DNA of 30,194 nucleotides from an uncultured Kiloniellales bacterium (GTDB lineage: Bacteria > Pseudomonadota > Alphaproteobacteria > Kiloniellales > JAKSDN01). Positions 24,212 through 30,194 of this stretch are shown one piece after another (the first letter of the stretch is position 1; each line of letters begins with the position of its first letter). A program made the position numbers and the translations under genes. The stretch covers positions 4,028 through 34,221 of the forward strand of contig CAMYMY010000037.1 of assembly GCA_947259625.1 (NCBI GenBank), in the 5' to 3' direction. The notes under the pieces were generated by a model, which did not search any database, had not been told where the DNA came from, and saw only the letters and a program-made list of their open reading frames with translations.

Positions 24212-24973
24212 ATGCGTGTGCTCCTTGTGGAAGACGACTCCGCGACCGCCCAAAGCATCGAGATGATGCTGCGGTCCGAGAGCTACGTCTGCGACACCAC
24301 GGATATGGGCGAAGACGGCCTGGAGATCGGCAAGCTGTACGATTACGACATCATCATACTGGACTTGATGCTGCCGGATATCGACGGTTACGAGGTGCTC
24401 CGACGGCTGCGCGCCGCGCGGGTTCAGACCCCGATACTCATCCTATCGGGCCTTTCCGGCCTGGACGACAAGATCAAGGGCCTCGGCGTCGGGGCCGACG
24501 ACTATCTGACCAAACCCTTCGACAAGCGCGAACTCATCGCACGCATACAGGCCATCGTGCGCCGCTCCAAGGGCCATTCGGACTCGATCATCGAAACCGG
24601 CAAGCTGACCGTGAACCTCGACACGCGAACCGTGGAGGTCGGTGGCCAACCCCTGCATCTGACCGGCAAGGAGTACGGTATCCTGGAACTGCTCTCTCTG
24701 CGTAAGGGCACGACCCTGACCAAGGAGATGTTCCTGAACCACCTGTACGGCGGCATGGACGAGCCGGAGCTCAAGATCATCGACGTCTTCGTCTGCAAGC
24801 TGCGCAAGAAGCTGGCGGCGGCGACCGGCGGCGACAACTACATTGAGACCGTCTGGGGTCGCGGCTACGTCCTGCGCGATCCGGTCCGCCCGATTGACAA
24901 CCGAAGACGAGCCGGCCCGCCCGAGGTACGCCGTAACGCGGTTTGCCTGTCCGGAATGATACCAAAGGCATAA
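24212..24973 (+). CDS. ctrA: Cell-cycle response regulator CtrA
   Basis: 253 residues. The receiver domain begins MRVLLVEDDSATAQSIEMML and has phospho-acceptor Asp51 (LDLMLPD) and Lys101. The OmpR-type winged helix (about 125-232) contains LTGKEYGILELLSLRKGTTL, TKEMFLNHLYGGMDEPELKI and ETVWGRGYVLRDP, nearly identical to Caulobacter CtrA. CtrA binds TTAA-N7-TTAA boxes and controls flagellar, chemotaxis and (in some orders) division genes; several such boxes are in this window. GGGGG sits about 8 bp before the ATG. The C-terminus runs about 20 residues past the usual end and lacks the terminal Ala-Ala used for ClpXP turnover in Caulobacter. It is convergent with cheR, 24 bp away. Confidence 0.96.
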   Translation: MRVLLVEDDSATAQSIEMMLRSESYVCDTTDMGEDGLEIGKLYDYDIIILDLMLPDIDGYEVLRRLRAARVQTPILILSGLSGLDDKIKGLGVGADDYLTKPFDKRELIARIQAIVRRSKGHSDSIIETGKLTVNLDTRTVEVGGQPLHLTGKEYGILELLSLRKGTTLTKEMFLNHLYGGMDEPELKIIDVFVCKLRKKLAAATGGDNYIETVWGRGYVLRDPVRPIDNRRRAGPPEVRRNAVCLSGMIPKA

Positions 24974-24997
24974 CCGGCTGAACTCGGTCAGGTTCCG

Positions 24998-25843
24998 CTA
25001 GCCGGCAGCCAGAGCCAGATCTCCGCTCCCCTCCTCCGCCAGCCCATAGACGCCGCGCAGGCCGGGCATGACCCGAACGCGGTTGGAGACGCCGAGAACG
25101 GTCTCGGCACCGCCGAGACAGAGAAAGCCGTCGGGCGGCATGATGCCGGCGATCCTGTCGAGGACCGCCGACTTCGTCGGTAGGTCGAAGTAGATCAGCA
25201 CATTGCGGCAGAACACGACGTCGCATTGGCCGATGGACGAAGGGTCGTCCAAGAGATTGAACGGCCTGTAGGTCACCATCCTGCGGATCGATTCGTCGAT
25301 CCGCCAGCGGTCGTCGTCCTTCTTGAAATACTTGATCAGGAGCCTGATCGGCAGGCCGCGCTGAACCTCGAACTGGGAGTACGCGCCCTCCACCGCCTTG
25401 AACAGAATCGCCCGCGAGAGGTCGGTCGCGAGGATCTCTATGTTCCAGCCGGCGAAATGGGCCTCGTTCTCCTTGAGAATCATCGCCAGCGAGTAAGGCT
25501 CCTGACCACTCGAGCAGGCGGCGCACCACACGCGGAACGACCTCTGGCTCGAACGGTGCTCGAGCATGTGCGGCAAGATCAGGTCCCGGAAATGATCGAA
25601 AGGTGCGGCATCGCGGAAGAAGAACGATTCGTTGGTCGTCATGGCATCGGTGACATCGCGGAGAAGGCCCTCGTCCCCGTGCAGACGGACCGCCTTGGCG
25701 AGCTCGTCGAAGCCCTTGAAATCGTGCCGCCTGGCAACGGGATTGAGGCGGCTGGCCATCAGATAGGCCTTATCCTCGGTGAGCAAGAGGCCCGAGCGCT
25801 CCTTGACCAGCCGGGAGATCATCTCGAAGTCGCTGACGTTCAT
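24998..25843 (-). CDS. cheR: Chemotaxis protein methyltransferase CheR
   Basis: 281 residues. The N-terminal helical domain ends at DAMTTNESFFFRDAAPFDHF (the TNETxFFR signature). The SAM-binding fold follows with FRVWCAACSSGQEPYSLAMI and EILATDLS, and then CDVVFCRNVLIYFD. CheR methylates glutamates on chemoreceptors for adaptation. The ATG has GAGG about 9 bp upstream and overlaps a TGA of the upstream residual frame (ATGA). No receptor, cheA or cheW is in the window. Confidence 0.95.
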   Translation of the reverse strand: MNVSDFEMISRLVKERSGLLLTEDKAYLMASRLNPVARRHDFKGFDELAKAVRLHGDEGLLRDVTDAMTTNESFFFRDAAPFDHFRDLILPHMLEHRSSQRSFRVWCAACSSGQEPYSLAMILKENEAHFAGWNIEILATDLSRAILFKAVEGAYSQFEVQRGLPIRLLIKYFKKDDDRWRIDESIRRMVTYRPFNLLDDPSSIGQCDVVFCRNVLIYFDLPTKSAVLDRIAGIMPPDGFLCLGGAETVLGVSNRVRVMPGLRGVYGLAEEGSGDLALAAG

Positions 25844-25975
25844 GCCGCCGACCTCGTCACGACCCTGCGAAGGTGGCGGGCGAACTCGGCGAGCGGCGGC
25901 ATAGCGGTGCCCGGACCGGCGACCGGCGCGGCACCCGGCCCATCGCGTTGCCCTTCCGATCGGAAGGTTTGGCCG
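25840..25975 (-). other. cheY-cheR gap with a residual open frame and a hairpin
   Basis: On the minus strand a frame is open through this gap and ends at a TGA (25842-25840) that overlaps the cheR ATG. Its last residues read MPPLAEFARHLRRVVTRSAA. It has no good start. It might be the C-terminal remnant of a deleted cheB, which often sits between cheY and cheR, but the residues are too few to prove this. The perfect palindrome CCTTCCGATCGGAAGG (25952-25967) lies 8 bp after the cheY stop and may be a terminator or processing hairpin. Confidence 0.3.
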
Positions 25976-26341
25976 TCAAAGCAGTCCGGCCAGCGAGAAC
26001 TTGGATTGGATGATCTCGCTATCGAAGGGTTTCATGATGTACTCGTTCGCGCCGGCGGAAATCGCTTCCTGGATGTGCGCGAGGTCGTCCTCGGTCGTGC
26101 AGAACACGACGATCGGCCGTTCGCCGTCGGGTGTGGCGCGCAGGTCCTTGAGAAATTCGATGCCGTTCTTGACGGGCATGTTCCAGTCGAGCAGGACGGC
26201 GTCCGGCATGCGCCGCTGGCAGGCTTCGAGCGCCTTCTGGCCGTCTTCGGCCTCTTCGATCCGGAAGTCGAGGTTCTCCAAGATCTTCCTCGCGACCATC
26301 CGAACGACCTTCGAGTCATCAACAATCAGGCAGGATTTCAT
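25976..26341 (-). CDS. cheY: CheY-like single-domain response regulator
   Basis: 121 residues, a receiver domain alone. The acidic pair Asp8-Asp9, phospho-acceptor Asp52 (LLDWNMP), Thr82/83 and Lys104 (MKPFD) are all in place. The WNMPVKNG motif and length are typical of CheY proteins, which carry the kinase signal to FliM. The next gene downstream on this strand is cheR. The upstream region carries several CtrA-like boxes. A cell-cycle regulator such as DivK/CpdR is less likely given the cheR linkage. Confidence 0.9.
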   Translation of the reverse strand: MKSCLIVDDSKVVRMVARKILENLDFRIEEAEDGQKALEACQRRMPDAVLLDWNMPVKNGIEFLKDLRATPDGERPIVVFCTTEDDLAHIQEAISAGANEYIMKPFDSEIIQSKFSLAGLL

Positions 26342-26715
26342 CGCGATGCCCCAGTTTCACCGGATCGACCTCCAGGTCCGATCGGCTCTCGCTGCTTTCG
26401 CTTGGTAACCCCTTCCGCAGATCGTCGGTCCTTTGTACCTCAGTCCGGATCCTGGCCTTGAGCAATGTCTTAGGCGGAATGTCGGTTAACCAAGCCTTGA
26501 TACAGGCCGACAGTGGCAAAAACAGTTTAAGAAGGGGTTACACCTGGCGGTTTCGTGAGGTCGGCACAGTATAAATTAACTAGTTATTATGAACGGCATC
26601 ATGGCCGCGGCTCCGAGATTATGTTGAGAAGGCCTCGCATCTGCTGTATAGCCGCGTGTCCGGATCTGCCGGACCGGCCCGAACCACTGCTCGGATCGGC
26701 GCTGCGTGACCAGAA
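26342..26715. promoter_or_regulatory. 374-bp gap between cheY and the permease gene with three CtrA-like boxes
   Basis: Three one-mismatch CtrA boxes are spaced 41 and 49 bp apart: TTAA-N7-TTGA (26486-26500), TTAA-N7-TTAC (26527-26541) and TTAA-N7-TTAT (26576-26590). They could drive cheY-cheR leftward. A small hairpin GTCCGG-ATCTG-CCGGAC is at 26658-26674. No convincing gene or Fur box was found here. Confidence 0.5.
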
Positions 26716-26739
26716 ATGCGCGCTTGGCCAGACACGGCA

Positions 26740-28455
26740 ATGAGTGAGACCTCGCAACAGCCCGCTCCCATGGTGCCCGTCCCGCCCGGCACCGCCGGCC
26801 CACCCCGCAGCTCCGTGCGGCGAGGCGGCAATCCGGGCGTGCTGACCTGGACGGCGGTTGCCATCGCCGGGCTGTTCGCCGTCCCGGTCCTCAGCGTCTT
26901 GGCAAACCTGCTCCTGCCCAGCGGGGGCACCTGGCAGCACCTGGCGGCCACGGTCCTGCCCGGCTACGTGTTGAATACCTGTCTGCTGGCGCTCGGCGTG
27001 GGCCTGGGGGTGCCGGTCATCGGCGCCGGCTGCGCCTGGCTGGTTACCATGTGCCGCTTTCCCGGCCGCAAGCTCTTCGAATGGGCGTTGATCCTGCCGC
27101 TCGCGGTTCCGGCCTACGTGATGGCCTACACCTACACGGACTTCCTGCAGTTCACGGGTCCCGTGCAGACCTTGCTGCGCGAGGTCACCGGCTGGGCGCC
27201 GCGCGACTACTGGTTCCCGGAGATCCGCTCTCTCGGCGGTGCCGTCGCGATGCTGATCTTCGTGCTCTATCCGTATGTCTATCTGCTCTCTCGGGCGGCT
27301 TTCCTGGAGCAATCGGTCTGCGCGCTCGAGGTCAGCCGAACGCTGGGCTGCGGCCCTTGGAGCAGCTTCTTTCGCGTCGCGCTGCCGCTCGCCCGGCCGG
27401 CCATCGCCGCCGGCACGGCGCTCGCGCTCATGGAGACTTTGGCCGATTACGGCACGGTATCCTTTTTCGGCGTGCAGACCTTCACGACCGGCATCGTCAG
27501 GGCCTGGATCTCGTTCGGTGACCGCGTGGCGGCGGCGCAGCTGTCCTCGATTCTGCTCGGCTTCGTGCTCGTCGTCCTGGTGCTCGAGCGCTGGAGCCGC
27601 GGTCGCGCCAGATACCATCATACCTCGAGCCGATACCAGCGCTTGCCCGGCTACCGCCTCTCGGGCGCCAAGGCGGCGCTGGCCGCCGCCGCCTGCGCGC
27701 TGCCCCTGACAGCGGGCTTTCTGCTGCCCGGCGCGATCCTGCTCAAGATGTCGATCGAGGCCGGCGACGCGCAGTTCGGCACGCGCTTCTTCCAGCTCGC
27801 GCTGAACTCCTTCACGCTGGCCAGCGTGAGTGCCGTGCTCGCCGTCGTCTTGGCCGTGATCATGGCCTACGGCCATCGTCTCAGGCCCAGCAGCTGGACG
27901 GCGCTGGCGAACCGCGTGGCGAGCATGGGTTATGCGGTTCCGGGCACCGTGATCGCGGTGGGTGTCCTGATACCCTTCGCGCGCCTCGACAATGCAGTGG
28001 ATGCCTGGCTGCGCGCGACCTTCGGGATCTCCAGCGGCCTGATCCTCACCGGTTCGATCGCGGCCCTGGTCTTCGCCTATCTGGTGCGCTTTCTGGCGGT
28101 TTCGCTGAACACCGTCGAAGCCAGCCTGGCCAAGATCCGCTCGACCATGGACGATGCCGCGCGCAGCCTGGGCAAGGGCCCGGGCAGCACGCTTTTCCAG
28201 GTCCACGCACCGCTCATGTGGGGCAGCCTGCTGACCGCGTCGCTGGTCGTCTTCGTCGACGTCATGAAGGAGCTGCCGGCCACCCTGGTGATGCGGCCCT
28301 TCAACTTCGACACCCTGGCGGTTCAGGCCTTCAACCTGGCCTCCGACGAGCGCTTGACCGAGGCCTCGACCGCCTCGCTGGCCATCGTCGCCGTCGGCAT
28401 CCTGCCGGTCGTCCTGCTGAGCCGGGCCATCGCCCGCTCCCGCCCCGGCAAGTAA
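26740..28455 (+). CDS. fbpB: Iron(III) ABC transporter permease (FbpB/FutB type)
   Basis: 571 residues from the ATG at 26740 (an in-frame ATG at 26716 adds eight residues; neither has a clear ribosome site). It is a fused permease with about 12 membrane segments in two related halves. Each half has an EAA-type loop that contacts the ATPase: LEVSRTLGCGPWSSFFRVAL in the first and DDAARSLGKGPGSTLFQVHA in the second. LILPLAVPAYVMAYTYTDFL and SFFGVQTFTTGIVRAWISFG are typical of the FbpB/SfuB/FutB iron permeases. It is convergent with the periplasmic iron-binding gene, which fits one transport system. No FbpC ATPase gene is in the window. Confidence 0.9.
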   Translation: MSETSQQPAPMVPVPPGTAGPPRSSVRRGGNPGVLTWTAVAIAGLFAVPVLSVLANLLLPSGGTWQHLAATVLPGYVLNTCLLALGVGLGVPVIGAGCAWLVTMCRFPGRKLFEWALILPLAVPAYVMAYTYTDFLQFTGPVQTLLREVTGWAPRDYWFPEIRSLGGAVAMLIFVLYPYVYLLSRAAFLEQSVCALEVSRTLGCGPWSSFFRVALPLARPAIAAGTALALMETLADYGTVSFFGVQTFTTGIVRAWISFGDRVAAAQLSSILLGFVLVVLVLERWSRGRARYHHTSSRYQRLPGYRLSGAKAALAAAACALPLTAGFLLPGAILLKMSIEAGDAQFGTRFFQLALNSFTLASVSAVLAVVLAVIMAYGHRLRPSSWTALANRVASMGYAVPGTVIAVGVLIPFARLDNAVDAWLRATFGISSGLILTGSIAALVFAYLVRFLAVSLNTVEASLAKIRSTMDDAARSLGKGPGSTLFQVHAPLMWGSLLTASLVVFVDVMKELPATLVMRPFNFDTLAVQAFNLASDERLTEASTASLAIVAVGILPVVLLSRAIARSRPGK

Positions 28456-28478
28456 CCTCGCTGAGTGGCGCAACCGCG

Positions 28479-28516
28479 GCCGGCCGGGGTCCGGGCAGAT
28501 GAGCGCCCCGGCCGGC
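28479..28516. terminator. Strong hairpin between the convergent iron-transport genes
   Basis: GCCGGCCGGGG (28479-28489) pairs perfectly with CCCCGGCCGGC (28506-28516) over a 16-base loop, in the 76-bp gap between convergent stops. It probably acts as a bidirectional terminator, though no T-runs flank it. Confidence 0.6.
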
Positions 28517-28531
28517 ACCCGCTCGCCAAGC

Positions 28532-29563
28532 CTATTTCCAGCCGGCGCGGTCGAAGACCCGCTGCGCGGTGGCTTGGTTTTCGCCATAGACGGCGACATT
28601 TACCGGATCGGTCTTGAACTCGCCGAGCGCCTGGAGCGCCGAGTTGGGCGCCACCCCTGGGACCACCGGGTATTCGTTGTTGCCGTCGGCGAAATAGCTC
28701 TGCGCCTCCTCGCTGGCCAGATATTCGAGAAACTTGACCGCCGACTCGCGGTGCGGCGCGTGCTCTAGCACGCCCGCGCCGGAGATGTTTATGTGCGTGC
28801 CGCGGTCGTCCTGGTTGGGAAACACCAGACCGACCTGCCCGGCCGCTTCGCGGTCCGTCTGTTTTTTCGCCGTCTTGAGGCGCACGTAGTAGTAGGAGTT
28901 CGCTACCGCGACATCGCATTCGCCGGCGGCGACGCTGCGGATCTGATCCGTATCGCCGCCCTTTGGATCGCGCGCGAAATTCGCGACGACGCCTTTGGCC
29001 CAAGCTTCCGCACCCGCCTCGCCGTGCGCGGCGATCAGCGAGCCGAGGAGCGACTGATTGTAGATGTTGGCGCTGGAGCGAATGCAGATCCGGCCACGCC
29101 ATTTCGGCTCGGCCAGATCTTCGTAGCGGACGATCTCGCCGGCCTTTACGGCGGCCTTGTTGTAGAGAATCAGGCGCGCACGGCTCGAGAAGCCAAACCA
29201 GTGCCCCTCGGGGTGACGCAGATTGGGCGGAACGCGCTCGTTCAACACCTTGGAGCGGACCGCCTGAAACAGGCCGGCTTGGTCGGCCCGCCACAGGCGC
29301 CCGGCATCGACCGTGATCAGGATGTCGGCCGGGCTGTTCGCGCCCTCGCTCTTGATCCGCTCGATCAGGGCGTCGCCCTTGCCCTCGATGCGGTTGATCT
29401 TGATCCCGGTGTCACTGGTGAACTTGGCGTAGAGCGCCTCGTCCGTTTGGTAGTGGCGTGAGGAGTAGATGTTCAGCTCTTGGGCCATGGCCGCCAAAGG
29501 CAGGCCCAAGGCAGCAGCGAAAAGGGCCATTCCGACCCACCGCGTTGTCGACTTGTTGCGCAT
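28532..29563 (-). CDS. fbpA: Periplasmic iron(III)-binding protein (FbpA/FutA type)
   Basis: 343 residues from the ATG at 29563, which has GGGAG 8 bp upstream; the TTG at 29578 is less likely. A signal peptide (residues 1-27, cleavage after AMA) is followed by ELNIYSSRHYQTDEALYAKF and ILITVDAGRLWRADQAGLFQ. Tyr33/Tyr38 near the start and the Tyr cluster NSYYYVRL (about 219-226) match iron-ligand tyrosines of FutA/FbpA proteins. SEEAQSYFADGNNEYPVVPG is also typical. It delivers Fe(III) to the FbpB permease. A Fur-box-like palindrome lies 44 bp upstream. Confidence 0.93.
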   Translation of the reverse strand: MRNKSTTRWVGMALFAAALGLPLAAMAQELNIYSSRHYQTDEALYAKFTSDTGIKINRIEGKGDALIERIKSEGANSPADILITVDAGRLWRADQAGLFQAVRSKVLNERVPPNLRHPEGHWFGFSSRARLILYNKAAVKAGEIVRYEDLAEPKWRGRICIRSSANIYNQSLLGSLIAAHGEAGAEAWAKGVVANFARDPKGGDTDQIRSVAAGECDVAVANSYYYVRLKTAKKQTDREAAGQVGLVFPNQDDRGTHINISGAGVLEHAPHRESAVKFLEYLASEEAQSYFADGNNEYPVVPGVAPNSALQALGEFKTDPVNVAVYGENQATAQRVFDRAGWK

Positions 29564-29598
29564 TCTGGGTTCTCCCAACCAAAGCAGTTGCCGCAGTT

Positions 29599-29629
29599 AA
29601 TGCAAATGCGAATTATTCTCATTTGCATT
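29599..29629 (-). promoter_or_regulatory. Fur-box-like palindrome upstream of fbpA
   Basis: On the minus strand TGAGAAT-A-ATTCGCA (29621-29607) fits the 7-1-7 Fur inverted repeat with one mismatch. It is nested in a longer inverted repeat, AATGCAAATG (29599-29608) and CATTTGCATT (29620-29629). Iron repression of fbpA is inferred. Confidence 0.65.
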
Positions 29630-29810
29630 TCAGCCACTATGCCGCATCTGACCGGTGAAGGCAAACCGGAAATATGCCACCCCGACGGGCCCGGACGCCG
29701 TGCCGCGAATCGCCGCTGGGGGGTTGCGCCCAGGCCGCCAGCAATGCTGTCCGGTTAGGCCAGAGACCGCGAGCGCTAAACCACCGGCGCAGTGGAAAAA
29801 TCACCCCCGA

Positions 29811-29892
29811 TTGTCATTCGCGGACTTGATCCGCGAATCCAGGTCTGCTTGGTCAAGGATCTGGATTGCCGGATCAAGTCCGGCAATGACAA
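29811..29892. repeat. Composite palindromic intergenic repeat
   Basis: The left arm (TTGTCATT at 29811-29818 to the ATCCAG near 29842) and right arm (CTGGATT near 29861 to AATGACAA at 29885-29892) are near-perfect inverted copies. Each arm also folds alone: CGCGGA...TCCGCG on the left and GCCGGA...TCCGGC on the right. Such GTCATTGCCGGACTTGATC-type elements are dispersed in many alphaproteobacterial genomes. About 29665-29810 before it shows no gene. Confidence 0.8.
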
Positions 29893-29932
29893 AACTACTT
29901 AAAATCAAACGCTTACACCTCTTCATGTAACA

Positions 29933-30057
29933 GGGGCAAAAGTCGGGGCAGACTTGAGATCCACCAACCGGCAAGGCGGCCCCCTCACCTTCCCACGGCT
30001 TCGCCGCGGGCCCCTTCCTCTCCCCGAGGAGAGGTAACCGGGGCAAAAGTCCGGGCA
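29933..30057. repeat. Pair of 18-bp direct repeats bracketing about 90 bp next to the transposase end
   Basis: GGGGCAAAAGTCGGGGCA (29933-29950) and GGGGCAAAAGTCCGGGCA (30040-30057) differ at one base. The second lies 1 bp from the transposase stop, where an insertion-sequence terminal repeat is expected. Between them is a hairpin CCTCTCC-CCGA-GGAGAGG (30017-30034). The first copy may mark another element end or a duplicated terminus. Confidence 0.55.
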
Positions 30058-30058
30058 T

Positions 30059-30194
30059 TCAGGTCGAGGCGGCTTGTCGGATGAGTTGGGGCAGGGGGGC
30101 GACGTGCGGTGCGCCGGGCGCGTCGAGGCGGCAGCCGAGATAGTCCCAGAAACGGATGCCGAGCTTGGTGCAGGTCTTCATGAGGCCGAGGAAG
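30059..30194 (-). CDS. Transposase, C-terminal fragment (runs off window)
   Basis: The minus-strand frame is open from the window edge to a TGA at 30059-30061 (44 residues). It reads FLGLMKTCTKLGIRFWDYLG, then CRLDAPGAPHVAPLPQLIRQ and AAST. This ending (TC.KLGI.FWDYLG.RL..PGAP...LP.L) is one I associate with insertion-sequence transposases of proteobacteria. The family cannot be named safely from the tail alone. The terminal-repeat-like 18-mer right after the stop supports an insertion sequence. Confidence 0.6.
   Translation of the reverse strand, partial: FLGLMKTCTKLGIRFWDYLGCRLDAPGAPHVAPLPQLIRQAAST

Noticed and set aside
26319..26519. 66-codon minus-strand frame upstream of cheY
   Set aside because: No recognisable motif, it overlaps the cheY start and sits in the AT-rich regulatory gap.
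26555..26743. 62-codon plus-strand frame before the permease
   Set aside because: No domain and no ribosome site; it overlaps a CtrA-like box and the permease start.
28466..28480. Sigma-54-like GG-N10-GC (TGGCGCAACCGCGGC)
   Set aside because: It lacks the TTGC element and lies between convergent genes within a terminator hairpin, with no gene to drive.
26599..28599. 666-codon minus-strand frame over the iron permease
   Set aside because: The opposite strand encodes a coherent multi-membrane-segment permease; this frame is compositionally a shadow.

Overview
The window is high-GC DNA from an alphaproteobacterium, most likely Rhodospirillales or a nearby order (inferred). The evidence is the set of cell-cycle and flagellar regulators typical of that class: FlbT, FlaF, SciP (DUF1153), an FlbD-type sigma-54 activator and CtrA. 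They sit together with TTAA-N7-TTAA CtrA boxes. About 26 kb is one flagellar/chemotaxis island. It is followed by an iron(III) uptake locus and a repeat-rich right edge with a transposase end.

Layout. Positions 1-3566 (minus strand) hold a partial nucleotide-sugar dehydrogenase, a CBS-domain sugar nucleotidyltransferase and a Maf (DUF115) protein, a likely flagellin glycosylation module. Divergently, flbT and flaF (flagellin post-transcriptional control) lie behind a perfect CtrA box. An HPr-kinase-like P-loop gene with an atypical Walker A follows. A sigma-54 promoter with upstream palindromes then drives fliK-flgD-flgE. sciP has its own perfect CtrA box. The fliF-fliG-fliH-fliN-motA-like-flbD-flhA-flhF-flhG-(FliK-like) run starts at a promoter combining a CtrA-like box with an FlbD-like palindrome. 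fliI-fliJ runs the other way and diverges from ctrA. cheR and cheY are on the minus strand with no cheB between them.

How the parts fit, by analogy with Caulobacter: CtrA would switch on early genes (fliF operon, flbT, chemotaxis, its own gene). SciP would damp CtrA activation. FlbD with sigma-54 would repress fliF and activate the hook operon. The promoters for this cascade look intact, but flbD itself has lost about 60 codons, including Walker A, and is out of frame. This is the most striking anomaly here: either a real lesion or a sequence/assembly error.

Positions 26716-29563 hold an FbpB/FutB-type permease convergent with an FbpA/FutA-type iron-binding protein, the latter behind a Fur-box-like palindrome. 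No ATPase gene is present. From about 29.6 kb to the end there are dispersed palindromic repeats, an 18-bp direct repeat and a transposase C-terminus. No rRNA, tRNA or CRISPR array was seen.
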